Shown here: positions 35,190 through 43,772 of the stretch, piece by piece
Layout: each line of letters starts with the position of its first letter
How positions within the stretch are numbered: the first letter of the stretch is position 1
From: an uncultured Bacteroidota bacterium
Lineage (GTDB): Bacteria > Bacteroidota > Bacteroidia > 2-12-FULL-35-15
DNA: 64,000 bases
Assembly: GCA_903847205.1 (NCBI GenBank)
Contig: CAINDA010000006.1
Span: 53,443 to 117,442, forward strand
Direction: 5' to 3'
Translations under genes and position numbers: made by a program
The notes under the pieces: model-generated
The model's input: only the letters and a program-made list of their open reading frames with translations
Database searches by the model: none
Told to the model about the DNA's origin: nothing

Positions 35190-35654
35190 TTAAAATTGTC
35201 TAAAATAAGGTCTGCTTGCTAATGGAGAAAATTTCCAAGGAATAGAAACTAAAATAATTAGTAGTCCGATTGTAAACCATATCGCCATTGTCTTAAATTT
35301 CTCTTTGTCTGTTGATTTTCGTTTTGCTTTTGCCGAACCAATTGTAATTATCACGATGGCTGCAATCATCATTATGTTATGTTCCATTCCGAAAAATCTA
35401 ATTTCTCTTTCGTGAACAGCGTCTTTGTAATGATGTAGAAAGTAGTCAATGACTGGGCTAATGAAATAAAGCCAAAGTCCAATTATCAGTTGAATGTGTG
35501 CAATCGTTGCTGTCCAATGTCTTACTGAATTATCAAATTTAGTAAATGGCTTGTCTGCAAGCCAACCTTTATAGCCACTATAAATAGCAAACAACAAACT
35601 TGCTAATACAAGCCAACGAAATAAAGAATGAAATGCTAAAAGTGTCTGATACAT
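35190..35654 (-). CDS. Four-helix integral membrane protein
   Basis: A 154-residue protein with about four hydrophobic segments (LVLASLLFAIYSGY, IAHIQLIIGLWLYFI, NIMMIAAIVIITIGS, IWFTIGLLIILVSIPW) and histidines in the second and third (RHWTATIAHIQ, GMEHNIMM) that could bind haem or metal. It follows the DUF6010 gene after 3 bases and is probably co-translated with it. Function unknown. Confidence 0.65.
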   Translation of the reverse strand: MYQTLLAFHSLFRWLVLASLLFAIYSGYKGWLADKPFTKFDNSVRHWTATIAHIQLIIGLWLYFISPVIDYFLHHYKDAVHEREIRFFGMEHNIMMIAAIVIITIGSAKAKRKSTDKEKFKTMAIWFTIGLLIILVSIPWKFSPLASRPYFRQF

Positions 35655-35657
35655 ATT

Positions 35658-36095
35658 TTATGCTTTTATGTTGTCAGTTTTTGATTTACGAAACCATTCA
35701 TAAATTGAAGGTGCTTTGTAGAAAAACCAAATTGCAAGAATGGTGTCGCAAACAGCACAACCTGCTGATGAAGATGGATTAAGATAAACGATTGGGTTTG
35801 CATATAAATGATGAACGATGTCCCAAGATGTGTGCATAAGCCAACCGATGCCAATAAAATAATAATGTGTCAAACCTTTGTAGGCAATGAAGAGCATCAC
35901 TGAACCAAAAACAAATTCCCAAACACCTAAACCTCCGCTCCAATAAACTGCTCCCGCCCCTGCAACTATTATTGCACTTAACTTTTGTCGGTTGGGTTCT
36001 TTCATAAGTGATGTAAGTGCAATGTAAATAATTGCGATTACAACTGCACCGATAGCAGTTGCAATAGTAAATTCAGGTACGATGTGTGTTGTCAT
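35658..36095 (-). CDS. DUF6010 family membrane protein
   Basis: A 145-residue protein with four to five membrane segments and the family pattern GAVYWSGGLGVWEFVFG, YYFIGIGWLMHTSWDIVHHLYANPI and SSSAGCAVCDTILAIWF, which I associate with DUF6010. Histidines and cysteines conserved around the membrane suggest metal or cofactor binding. Function unknown. Forms a two-gene unit between attC-like sites B and C. Confidence 0.75.
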   Translation of the reverse strand: MTTHIVPEFTIATAIGAVVIAIIYIALTSLMKEPNRQKLSAIIVAGAGAVYWSGGLGVWEFVFGSVMLFIAYKGLTHYYFIGIGWLMHTSWDIVHHLYANPIVYLNPSSSAGCAVCDTILAIWFFYKAPSIYEWFRKSKTDNIKA

Positions 36096-36180
36096 TTTGG
36101 TTTGTTTTTGTCTGTTAATATTTGTTGTGTTGTCTGTTTCATTTCTGTCGATTCAAGTTGTTACGCGCGTTCTCAAGGTT

Positions 36181-36273
36181 GCCGATAACATGCCGCTATA
36201 CGCAGCCATTGCGTTTATATACTATAGTCGGTATACGCAACTCAGCTGCGTATATTTCTGCATTAGCTGTAGC
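36181..36273. other. attC-like imperfect palindrome C (degenerate)
   Basis: The left end is GCCGATAAC (36181-36189). The arms CGCTATACGCAGC (36194-36206) and GCTGCGTATA (36245-36254) pair. The right end is degenerate (CATTAGC where GTTATCGGC would be expected). It marks the edge of the cassette-like region. Confidence 0.4.
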
Positions 36274-36384
36274 TGCATCCGGTTGTAACCGTTTACAAAT
36301 AATTAAAATTGAGTTTCTGAAAAATCTAAGCTGTTTCAAAATAATTATCGCTGTTATTCCTCACAAATATAATCTTATAAAAAC

Positions 36385-36415
36385 AAATGCGCCCCGAATA
36401 TTTCGGGACGCATTT
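36385..36415. repeat. AAATGCG hairpin repeat, copy 2
   Basis: A 31-bp dyad (AAATGCGCCCCGAATATT... GGGACGCATTT), the partner of 11763-11793. It lies in the intergenic gap just downstream of the 36439 gene's stop, where it could act as a terminator. Confidence 0.65.
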
Positions 36416-36438
36416 ATAAAAACAACACATCAATTTTA

Positions 36439-37401
36439 TCATTCTAAATCAACTTCCCATGCAGCAGTTAAATTAGCATCGGGGTTGGCAACTATTAAAT
36501 AAAGATTATTTGCAAAATCGCCTAAGGCGCTTGCTGCAATTGTCTGCTCGGTATTAGGAGCAAGTGTTATAACAACCGAACCTGTTACCGGCACTGCAGT
36601 TTTTGTTAATCCTAAATAATAATTTAATTGTCCATTGCCTGCATTTATTAATAAAATTTCGTCGGTTGCAGCAAATGTATGTTTGAAAATGCAGTGCTTT
36701 GCAAGCGGTTTTAAATGCCCTGTGAAGCTTGCCTGTGAAGCAGAGCGGATTGTTGCCAAATCGAAATAAATATCGAGGTTATCGGTTGCTGCCGGGAATT
36801 TATTAATCATAGCGCCGAGGTTGGCATATTGTGCCGTACACATAATAATTCTCTGCGCATCTACTGCTGCACTATATTGAAAGGTGGTGCTTTTGCCTGT
36901 ATTTTTTGAGCGAAAAGCAGTATCAAGCAATTGCCAAAAAGCATCTACATCGGCTTTAACAGAAGCTAAAGCGGGTATTCCTGCTAAAGCAGTACTTAAT
37001 GTTGTTACTGCCTGAAGTTTTTCAGATTGTTTGCCGCTTTGAAAAGGCACCCGGTTATGAGGCATTATTGTTTTGTAGGGGGTAGTACCCTGCGCATATA
37101 TATTTTGGATGGCAATATCCCATGCTTTTATTTTTACTGAAGCTAAGGCTTTGATTAATTGTGCAAAATTAAGTGTCTGCCCGGTTTGTACATTGCCTTG
37201 CGCATCATACGCATCATAAACTTGTTTAAAAGCCAAATGTATTGGATGATACAAAGTATAAAGAGGCCCGAAAAACGGATCGTTCTGCATACCTGACAGT
37301 GCATCATCGTGAAAAGTTGATATTGCCATAGCATTCTGATAGCTGTCGCGTGTGGCACCCAAAAGAGGGTTAACAAAAAATGTCCATTGTGTTGTGTACA
37401 T
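36439..37401 (-). CDS. Unrecognised 320-residue protein
   Basis: No signal peptide or membrane segment. The N-terminus (MYTTQWTFFVNPLLGATRDSYQNAMAISTFHDD) and most of the chain look helical. The last ~90 residues (LLINAGNGQLNYYLGLT... GSVVITLAPNTEQTIAASALG... LYLIVANPD) look like a beta-domain. I do not recognise the family. It stands alone with large gaps on both sides. Confidence 0.6.
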   Translation of the reverse strand: MYTTQWTFFVNPLLGATRDSYQNAMAISTFHDDALSGMQNDPFFGPLYTLYHPIHLAFKQVYDAYDAQGNVQTGQTLNFAQLIKALASVKIKAWDIAIQNIYAQGTTPYKTIMPHNRVPFQSGKQSEKLQAVTTLSTALAGIPALASVKADVDAFWQLLDTAFRSKNTGKSTTFQYSAAVDAQRIIMCTAQYANLGAMINKFPAATDNLDIYFDLATIRSASQASFTGHLKPLAKHCIFKHTFAATDEILLINAGNGQLNYYLGLTKTAVPVTGSVVITLAPNTEQTIAASALGDFANNLYLIVANPDANLTAAWEVDLE

Positions 37402-37711
37402 GATTAATTATTTAAGATTATTAATTAATGATTTATGAATTTTCGGGTTCGAATTTATTTTGAAAAATCGGCCAAAAAACTGTTTTAAATCATCTTTTAG
37501 CAGATTAATTGTAAATAATTGCTAACCAAGCGGATATATATACATACAAAACCTTTTAAATGGGCGGAGAGCATCTGTAAATAAATTTTAAAGCAGGCAA
37601 AAACACAGGATTTAATCAAACACGAGATCTTGTGCTGCACAAAATCATCTGGTTTAATCAAACACGGGAGCAGGTTTGTATAAAAACACTTAGGGCTGCA
37701 AAAACCTATAA
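37402..37711. other. Intergenic region of 310 bases
   Basis: AT-rich with one imperfect direct repeat of about 22 bases (around TTTAATCAAACACG, near 37611 and 37653). No ORF or RNA is supported. Confidence 0.4.
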
Positions 37712-39205
37712 TTATTCCTTAGTAAATTTCCGGGAAAGACTTTCCCCGTTTTCAGGATTAAAAATTAAAATGTAGATTCCTTTGGGGAGGGAAGCAATAT
37801 TAATTGTATTGTTTTCGGATTTTAAATTAACTGCCTGCCCTAAATAATTTATGCAGACAAAGTTTTTAATCTGCTTATCCGATTTAATAAATAATTTTTC
37901 ATCGGCAGGATTGGGGTAAAGAACAACATCGGTATTTGCAGAAATATTATTTTGAACTCCTGTTGTACTTCCTGCAGGTATCCACCAATTGCTTGATAAT
38001 ACAATAAGCGTCTGCATTTTTATTGTGTTTTCATAATAAGTGGTATTTGATAATTGCATACTCAGCAGATGATCATAAACGCTGTTTAACCATGTTTGGT
38101 TGATGCTGCTGTCCATAGCGCCCACTGCAAAAGGCGCAATAAATGCTTCTGATTCGTAATTATCTCCCGAAATGGTCGCGCCCGTAAGCGTATATCCCGA
38201 TTGAATGTTGGCGGGGGTATCGGCGGTTTTTGTCCGTATCCATGCATTCATTTTATCAAGCGCGGTTTTGGCTCTTGCATCACCCGAAACCAGATAATCG
38301 GTGCCTATTCTCCATGGGGTACGGCAGGCATTGTATGAATAACCGCCGTCTTCGGGGCCTTCTAAATAATTCGCGGAAGCGGGCACAGGCGTTGTATTGC
38401 AATGCACAATAAAATCCGGAAGCAGGCCTGAAGCAGAGCTGAAATTTGTCTGCATGGTATGGATTAACGAATAACATTCATTGGTAACAGCATTCCATGC
38501 AGTGCTTCCGCTCGCTGATTCAAAAGCCCTGAAATGATCCATCATAAAATCAGAGGGACGTGTATCATAATACATAGGATCTGTTGAATTTGCCCAGTCT
38601 CCTAACTTAGTTGTGAAGATGCTTGGGTTGGTATCATCCAATTTTATTGCATTAATAATGTTTACAGCTTCCGATAAATAATTAATTGCACCGCTGCTCC
38701 CCCATTGGTAATGCGCCAATAGTAAGCCGTAAGCAATATCCATATCGCCGTCGGAGGCGCCGTCGTTACCTCCGTTGGGATCATCAGCACATCCGGTAAC
38801 CTGCGCCCATGCCATCAGGTTTGCATTGTTCACGCTCGGATGAGCTTTATAAAAATTATATAAGCCGTCGAAATATGTTTTTGCATTGGCATCGTAACCT
38901 GCCATATATGCTGTGATTACCATGCCGTAGCCCTGCCCTTCAGATACGCAGATTGTGGCAGGCTGAGGGTTTTCCTGAAACCATACATAATATTGATTTG
39001 TACCGCAGTCGTTTTTTAAATAAACTGCTTTCCACTGATCATAAAATGTTTCAGTATTTGTATTCAGCACAGCTGCTGTATGATTATTGGGAAGTATGCT
39101 GCCCGCAGTATATTGATAATGATGCGGGAATGGGTATTGCGGAGTCTGCGCCATGCTTGTTAATGAAAACGAAACAAGACTTATAAAGAATATTATTTTT
39201 TTCAT
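37712..39205 (-). CDS. T9SS-secreted GH8 family glycoside hydrolase
   Basis: A 497-residue extracellular enzyme with signal peptide. GH8 motifs: CVSEGQGYGMVITAYMAG with the catalytic-acid Glu (~82) and ASDGDMDIAYGLLLAHYQWG with the conserved Asp residues (~145). GH8 members cleave beta-1,4 glycans such as cellulose, xylan or chitosan; which one cannot be read here. The C-terminus is a T9SS sorting domain (LYPNPADEKLFI... LPKGIYILIF). It is divergent from the secreted gene at 39311. Confidence 0.9.
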   Translation of the reverse strand: MKKIIFFISLVSFSLTSMAQTPQYPFPHHYQYTAGSILPNNHTAAVLNTNTETFYDQWKAVYLKNDCGTNQYYVWFQENPQPATICVSEGQGYGMVITAYMAGYDANAKTYFDGLYNFYKAHPSVNNANLMAWAQVTGCADDPNGGNDGASDGDMDIAYGLLLAHYQWGSSGAINYLSEAVNIINAIKLDDTNPSIFTTKLGDWANSTDPMYYDTRPSDFMMDHFRAFESASGSTAWNAVTNECYSLIHTMQTNFSSASGLLPDFIVHCNTTPVPASANYLEGPEDGGYSYNACRTPWRIGTDYLVSGDARAKTALDKMNAWIRTKTADTPANIQSGYTLTGATISGDNYESEAFIAPFAVGAMDSSINQTWLNSVYDHLLSMQLSNTTYYENTIKMQTLIVLSSNWWIPAGSTTGVQNNISANTDVVLYPNPADEKLFIKSDKQIKNFVCINYLGQAVNLKSENNTINIASLPKGIYILIFNPENGESLSRKFTKE

Positions 39206-39310
39206 CAGATGTTTTTTTTATTCTTGTAAAAACTCATGCAACCATTTATTATTTAAAAGCATTCAGAGTATTAGAAATTCAGTCATAATTAAACTCTAAA
39301 CTTCAAAGCT

Positions 39311-40129
39311 ATGAAAACAAAATTACTCTTACTCATTTTCACTGCTCTTTTCAGCAAAGCTTTTGCACAGAATCTTGTTTTAAACGGCAGTTTTGAAACC
39401 AACACAGCATCAGGTAATACTGTCGATCTCCATACATGGAACACTGTAGTTTCCAATGCCTGGGAAGTTGACGGCGGTGCAATGGATTTACTTACAAGCA
39501 GTTCATGCGGAAGCGCATCAAACGGCAGCTGGTTTGTTGAAACATCACATAATATGATGGATTATTATACAGCATTCAGCTTAGGGCTGAGTGTTCATCT
39601 AACAGTGGGCGATCAATATACTCTAAAATTTGATAAACGTCTTTGTTCTGCCCCCAGTGAAGCTGTTGATATTGGTCTTTCCAACGACAGCACATTGATG
39701 GGAACAGCCATTCATACATTTACTGCACCATCTTTAAATTCATGGGTTACTGAAACCTATGTTTTTACAGCCGCCATAGCCGGTAAATTTCTTACTGTTA
39801 ATCTGCAGACAAGTTTGAACAACAGCAAAGTTGATTTAGATAATTTTATTCTCACACATATAAATACCACAGGTATAAACGAAATATCATTACAGAGTTC
39901 GAAAATTTATCCAAACCCCGGCAATGGTTTATTTTCAATCATTTCAGAAAATGGTTTCGAAAAAGCCGAAGCAGTAATTTATAATACAATAGGCGAAAAA
40001 ATTTATACTGCACAGCTCAACTCTGTTAAAACTGAAATTGATTTAAGCACTCAGGCTAAAGGAATTTACTTTTACGATGTAATTAATGAGAAAGGAATTG
40101 CAGGGCGGGGTAAATTTATTATTCAATAA
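39311..40129 (+). CDS. T9SS-secreted protein with jelly-roll-like domain
   Basis: A 272-residue protein with a signal peptide (LLLLIFTALFSKAFAQ). The N-terminal ~170 residues start NLVLNGSFETNTASGNTVDLHTWN..AWEVDGG, as in DUF642 or carbohydrate-binding-like beta-sandwiches. A T9SS sorting domain follows (IYPNPGNGLFSIISENGF... QAKGIYFYDVINEKG). It is next to the GH8 gene and may bind the same polysaccharide; that link is inference. It ends in a perfect terminator hairpin. Confidence 0.75.
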   Translation: MKTKLLLLIFTALFSKAFAQNLVLNGSFETNTASGNTVDLHTWNTVVSNAWEVDGGAMDLLTSSSCGSASNGSWFVETSHNMMDYYTAFSLGLSVHLTVGDQYTLKFDKRLCSAPSEAVDIGLSNDSTLMGTAIHTFTAPSLNSWVTETYVFTAAIAGKFLTVNLQTSLNNSKVDLDNFILTHINTTGINEISLQSSKIYPNPGNGLFSIISENGFEKAEAVIYNTIGEKIYTAQLNSVKTEIDLSTQAKGIYFYDVINEKGIAGRGKFIIQ

Positions 40130-40150
40130 ACATTTCAATAAACAATAAAA

Positions 40151-40189
40151 CAAAAACGGCTCACAAATTTGTGAGCCGTTTTTGTTTTT
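40151..40189 (+). terminator. Rho-independent terminator with perfect 34-bp palindrome
   Basis: CAAAAACGGCTCACAAA followed by its exact inverse TTTGTGAGCCGTTTTTG and then TTTTT. It closes the 39311-40129 gene and, in the other direction, may end the ATPase module. Confidence 0.9.
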
Positions 40190-40286
40190 AATCCGCCTGT
40201 AAAAACGGATACTTATAATCAGTAGGGGGTGTAAATGTTTCCTTAATAGTGCGGGGCGATACCCAGCGAAGTAAATTTACCATTGC
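40188..40286 (-). pseudogene. Detached 3' end of pruA (duplicate)
   Basis: These 99 bases repeat the last 33 codons of pruA (41928-42026), including the stop. There are only four base differences, all at third codon positions, so the encoded peptide (AMVNLLRWVSPRTIKETF ... LQAD) is identical. It has no upstream pruA body; a new in-frame ATG (MKSAMV) lies 12 bases before. It flanks the ATPase/TOPRIM-like module as a direct repeat. Confidence 0.9.
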
Positions 40287-40294
40287 AGATTTCA

Positions 40295-40792
40295 TTAGTT
40301 ATTTTGAAGAAAATTTACTTTGTCTATAATAAAACGAATTCCATCCGGCCGACTGTTTTTTAAGTCAGTTAGCATTCTTTTGAAACCTGAGTGATTTTGT
40401 ATTGATTGCGTTTTTAATTTATGCTTGAACTCTTTAAAGTCATCAGGCAGGTCATAATCAGACGGAGATTTTTCAATTTCATTTAACTGGGAAAGCAAAA
40501 ATTTCTCTATAGCAGGATTGACCATAATTATATAATCATTTGTATGGGGATGTTTCTTAAAAACAACATTATTAGCTCTCCCTAACTCTTCATAAGAATC
40601 AAGATATGGAGGCAAATGTTTATCATTATCAACAAAACCGATATTTATATAATCTCTTACATCCTCTTTTTTCAATATTGAACATACCTTACCAATTCCG
40701 TATGCATGATTTATATATACAAAATCCAGAAACAATTCCTTAACCATGGCGGTTTCCGCATAACATTCCGGAACCAATTGTAATTTATGCAT
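40295..40792 (-). CDS. TOPRIM-like partner protein of an AAA ATPase
   Basis: A 165-residue protein. The start at 40792 overlaps the ATPase stop by 8 bases. The N-terminus MHKLQLVPECYAETAMVKELF has an acidic E..E pattern where TOPRIM domains carry their catalytic Glu, and INIGFVDNDKHLPPYL has a D-x-D-like motif after a hydrophobic strand. This fits a small TOPRIM nuclease of the type paired with OLD/AAA15-class ATPases, but the match is by eye and weaker than for the ATPase. The C-terminal half is helical. It is probably the effector of a two-gene defence module. Confidence 0.55.
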   Translation of the reverse strand: MHKLQLVPECYAETAMVKELFLDFVYINHAYGIGKVCSILKKEDVRDYINIGFVDNDKHLPPYLDSYEELGRANNVVFKKHPHTNDYIIMVNPAIEKFLLSQLNEIEKSPSDYDLPDDFKEFKHKLKTQSIQNHSGFKRMLTDLKNSRPDGIRFIIDKVNFLQNN

Positions 40793-41885
40793 TTGCAACA
40801 AATTGGTTAAGGTTGTAAAATAAATCAACATCAAATTCCGAAGCCTGCCTTAATTCTTCACTTGTTAATTTTTTAATTTTAGTTTGATAGTTCTCATAGT
40901 ATGTAATAAACAAATTCAACTCTGAGTCATCTAATTTAGAAATCAAATTTTGAAGAAGGTAAGGACTATGGGTTGTAATGAAAAATTGATTATCCGTAGA
41001 CTCGATTATTCTATCAGATAATTCTTTTGTATAAGGCGGAAACGAATGTACTTCAGGTTCTTCCAATATCAATACAGAATCTTTATTTGAATCAATAACA
41101 GCAAAATAAAAAATCAACCTTTGAAATGTATCTGCCATGCTTGAATAGTTATATTTAGTAATATAACCATCAATGTTTTTTTGAATTTCAAATTTACTTT
41201 CCTTTTTATAGGATGTAAATTGCAGTTTATACTCATCAAAAACTTCTACAATTTCTTTCCTTAAATCTTTATTATGATCTACAATTGTAAATAAATTATC
41301 CCCATATGGAGGCAATAAATAATCTGGAAATTTATTTGAAATATTGGACAGCTCTTTAAAACAATATTTTCTTATCGGGATATTGCAAGACATTGCCAAG
41401 TCTTGAATATCTCTGCTGGCACTTCCGTCAGGGCGCATAGCAATGTAATATCGTTTGTTGTATCCGGGTTTATTAAGAGTGTTCTTTTCTATTGTCTCAA
41501 AGTCCCTATAAATATCTGCTGTTGATTGAGTAATTTTCATTAAAGGGTCTATCCAAGTTCCGTTACCAATAATTAAATCAGCTTGATTAATATTATTGGT
41601 ATGATAACGCATTACAGCTCTTACTTTGTCTGTAGTTACTTCAATCGTATTTATCAAATCATCATCATAAAAAAGATTTGAAATTTCTTCATATCTGATA
41701 AATTCGCTTAATATTTTCTTCTCATTCCTTGAATAACCGAGGTCAAATAAACCAAGTGCCTCAAGAATATTTGACTTGCCAACATTTGGTTTACCAATAA
41801 ATACATTTACCCTTTTGCAATCCGTTTTAAGATGCTTTATTGATTTGAAATTCTTTATTTCAAGTTCTTTAAGAAAATTGCTCAT
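40785..41885 (-). CDS. AAA15/OLD-like ABC-type ATPase
   Basis: A 366-residue SMC/ABC-type ATPase. It begins LKELEIKNFKSIKHL, the classic start of this group. Walker A is IGKPNVGKSNILEALG (~34-42), Walker B is SVLILEEPEVHSFPP (~280), and the His switch is FFITTHSPYLL. It lacks a fused TOPRIM domain, which seems to be supplied by the overlapping downstream gene. Such two-gene pairs (PARIS, AbiL and relatives) defend against phage by sensing and nuclease or tRNase activation. The start at 41885 (MSNFLKE) is preferred over 41900. Confidence 0.8.
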   Translation of the reverse strand: MSNFLKELEIKNFKSIKHLKTDCKRVNVFIGKPNVGKSNILEALGLFDLGYSRNEKKILSEFIRYEEISNLFYDDDLINTIEVTTDKVRAVMRYHTNNINQADLIIGNGTWIDPLMKITQSTADIYRDFETIEKNTLNKPGYNKRYYIAMRPDGSASRDIQDLAMSCNIPIRKYCFKELSNISNKFPDYLLPPYGDNLFTIVDHNKDLRKEIVEVFDEYKLQFTSYKKESKFEIQKNIDGYITKYNYSSMADTFQRLIFYFAVIDSNKDSVLILEEPEVHSFPPYTKELSDRIIESTDNQFFITTHSPYLLQNLISKLDDSELNLFITYYENYQTKIKKLTSEELRQASEFDVDLFYNLNQFVANA

Positions 41886-41927
41886 CGTAAGGTTTTTCAA
41901 TATGAATTTTAAATATTTTGCAAAAGA

Positions 41928-43568
41928 TTAATCCGCCTGTAAAAACGGATACTTATAATCCGTAGGCGGTGTAAATGTTTCTTTAATAGTGCGGGGCGAT
42001 ACCCAGCGGAGTAAATTTACCATTGCTCCTGCCTTATCATTTGTTCCTGAACCGCGCGCTCCGCCGAAAGGCTGCTGGCCTACAACTGCTCCTGTACATT
42101 TATCATTGATATAAAAATTACCTGCAGCGTTGCGAAGTTCTTTTGCTGCATGCTCAATTGCGTAACGGTCCTGAGCTATGATTGCCCCAGTTAAAGCATA
42201 GATAGAAGTACTGTCAACAATTTTTAATGTTTCATCAAATTTTTCTGCATCATAAACATGAAGCGTTAATACCGGCCCGAACAATTCTTCGCACATGGTA
42301 ACGTATTTCGGATCTTTTGCAACAATGATGGTAGGCTCAATAAACCAGCCTTTTGATTTATCATATTTTCCGCCGGCTATGATTTCAACATCTTTATCAT
42401 TTTTAGCGGCATCAATGTACTTCGCTAATTTATCAAAAGATTTTTCGTCAATTACAGCATTAATAAAATTGGTGAAGTCTTCGGTCGGGCCGACTTTAAA
42501 GGATTTTAAATCGGCAAGCACCTGCTGTTTTACTTCTTCCCAGATATTGCTTGGAACATAAGCACGTGAAGCAGCAGAACATTTTTGTCCCTGGTATTCA
42601 AATGCACCGCGGCTTATAGCTGTAGCAGTAACTTTAGGATCGGCAGATTTATGCGCCATAATAAAATCCTTGCCGCCTGTTTCGCCAACTATGCGCGGAT
42701 AGGTTTTAAATTTATGGATATTATTTCCAATCGTTTTCCAGATATTTTGAAATACCTCTGTAGAGCCTGTAAAATGAATACCTGCAAAATCAGGATGAGA
42801 GAAAACAATATCAGCGGCATCAGGCCCTGAAGGATAAATTAAATTTATTACACCGTCAGGAATACCTGCTTTCATAAATATTTCCATCAGCACATTAGCT
42901 GCATACACCTGTGTATTGGATGGTTTCCAGACAACAACATTGCCCATCATGGCACATGCTGTAGGCAGGTTGCCGGCAATGGCAGTGAAATTAAACGGAG
43001 TCAACGCATAAACAAAACCTTCGAGAGGGCGCTGTTCAACACGGTTCCAAACACCAAAACCTGTTCCGGCAACGGGAGGCTGCTGTTTGTAAATTTCTGT
43101 CATGTAAAGCACATTGAAACGAAGAAAGTCAGTGAGTTCGCAGGCTGCATCAATCTCTGCCTGAAAAACATTTTTCGACTGGCCTAACATGGTTGCTGCA
43201 TTCAGCTTCGCACGGTAAGGCCCGGCAATTAATTCAGCAGCTTTTAAGAAAATACTTGCACGGTGTTCCCATGCCAATGCTTCCCATTTTGGTTTTGCTG
43301 CCAACGCTGCATCAATAGCCTGCTTTACATGGTCTTTATTGCTTTTATGAAAATAACCGAGCGTATGTTTATGATCATGAGGAGGCGACAGTCTTATTTT
43401 TTCATTACTGCGGACTTCCTTACCGCCTATATACATTGGTATATCCAATTCTTTCGAACGAAGTTCTTTTAACATTGCCTGAGTTGCAATTCTTTCCGGA
43501 CTGCCGGGAGCATAGCTTTTTACCGGCTCATTCACAGGTACGGGAACAGTATAAAATCCTTTTGACAT
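41928..43568 (-). CDS. pruA: L-glutamate gamma-semialdehyde dehydrogenase (P5C dehydrogenase)
   Basis: A 546-residue aldehyde dehydrogenase that oxidises glutamate semialdehyde to glutamate in proline catabolism. The conserved catalytic Cys is in QGQKCSAASRAY (~326), the general-base Glu in VGETGGKDF (~292), and GSTEVF is the NAD-binding segment. The closing PFGGARGSGTNDKAGAMVNLLRWVSPRTIKE is typical of PruA. Full length. Its final 33 codons are duplicated at 40188-40286, so this 3' end may have been supplied by an inserted element; the coding sequence is intact. Confidence 0.93.
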   Translation of the reverse strand: MSKGFYTVPVPVNEPVKSYAPGSPERIATQAMLKELRSKELDIPMYIGGKEVRSNEKIRLSPPHDHKHTLGYFHKSNKDHVKQAIDAALAAKPKWEALAWEHRASIFLKAAELIAGPYRAKLNAATMLGQSKNVFQAEIDAACELTDFLRFNVLYMTEIYKQQPPVAGTGFGVWNRVEQRPLEGFVYALTPFNFTAIAGNLPTACAMMGNVVVWKPSNTQVYAANVLMEIFMKAGIPDGVINLIYPSGPDAADIVFSHPDFAGIHFTGSTEVFQNIWKTIGNNIHKFKTYPRIVGETGGKDFIMAHKSADPKVTATAISRGAFEYQGQKCSAASRAYVPSNIWEEVKQQVLADLKSFKVGPTEDFTNFINAVIDEKSFDKLAKYIDAAKNDKDVEIIAGGKYDKSKGWFIEPTIIVAKDPKYVTMCEELFGPVLTLHVYDAEKFDETLKIVDSTSIYALTGAIIAQDRYAIEHAAKELRNAAGNFYINDKCTGAVVGQQPFGGARGSGTNDKAGAMVNLLRWVSPRTIKETFTPPTDYKYPFLQAD

Positions 43569-43690
43569 AGTGGTATAAATTAGAAGTGATGAATTATAAA
43601 TTTTAAACTATGGCAAATGTAAGGAATAAATTTACTGTTCAATTCTGTCTAATTTGTTAAAACTTACGGCCTTAAAACATTTATTCACTA

Positions 43691-43728
43691 TATTATGCCT
43701 GCATAATATAAAATAGATATTATATTTG
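43691..43728 (+). promoter_or_regulatory. Putative promoter and dyad upstream of the PKD-like repeat protein
   Basis: TATATTTG (43721-43728) fits TAnnTTTG, 44 bases before the ATG. A dyad TATTATGC-CT-GCATAATA (43691-43708) lies where the -33 element would be and could be an operator. No regulator gene is nearby. Confidence 0.45.
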
Positions 43729-43772
43729 TCAGGCAAAAACAAATTAAATCAAAAACATTCCAAAAAAACGTC

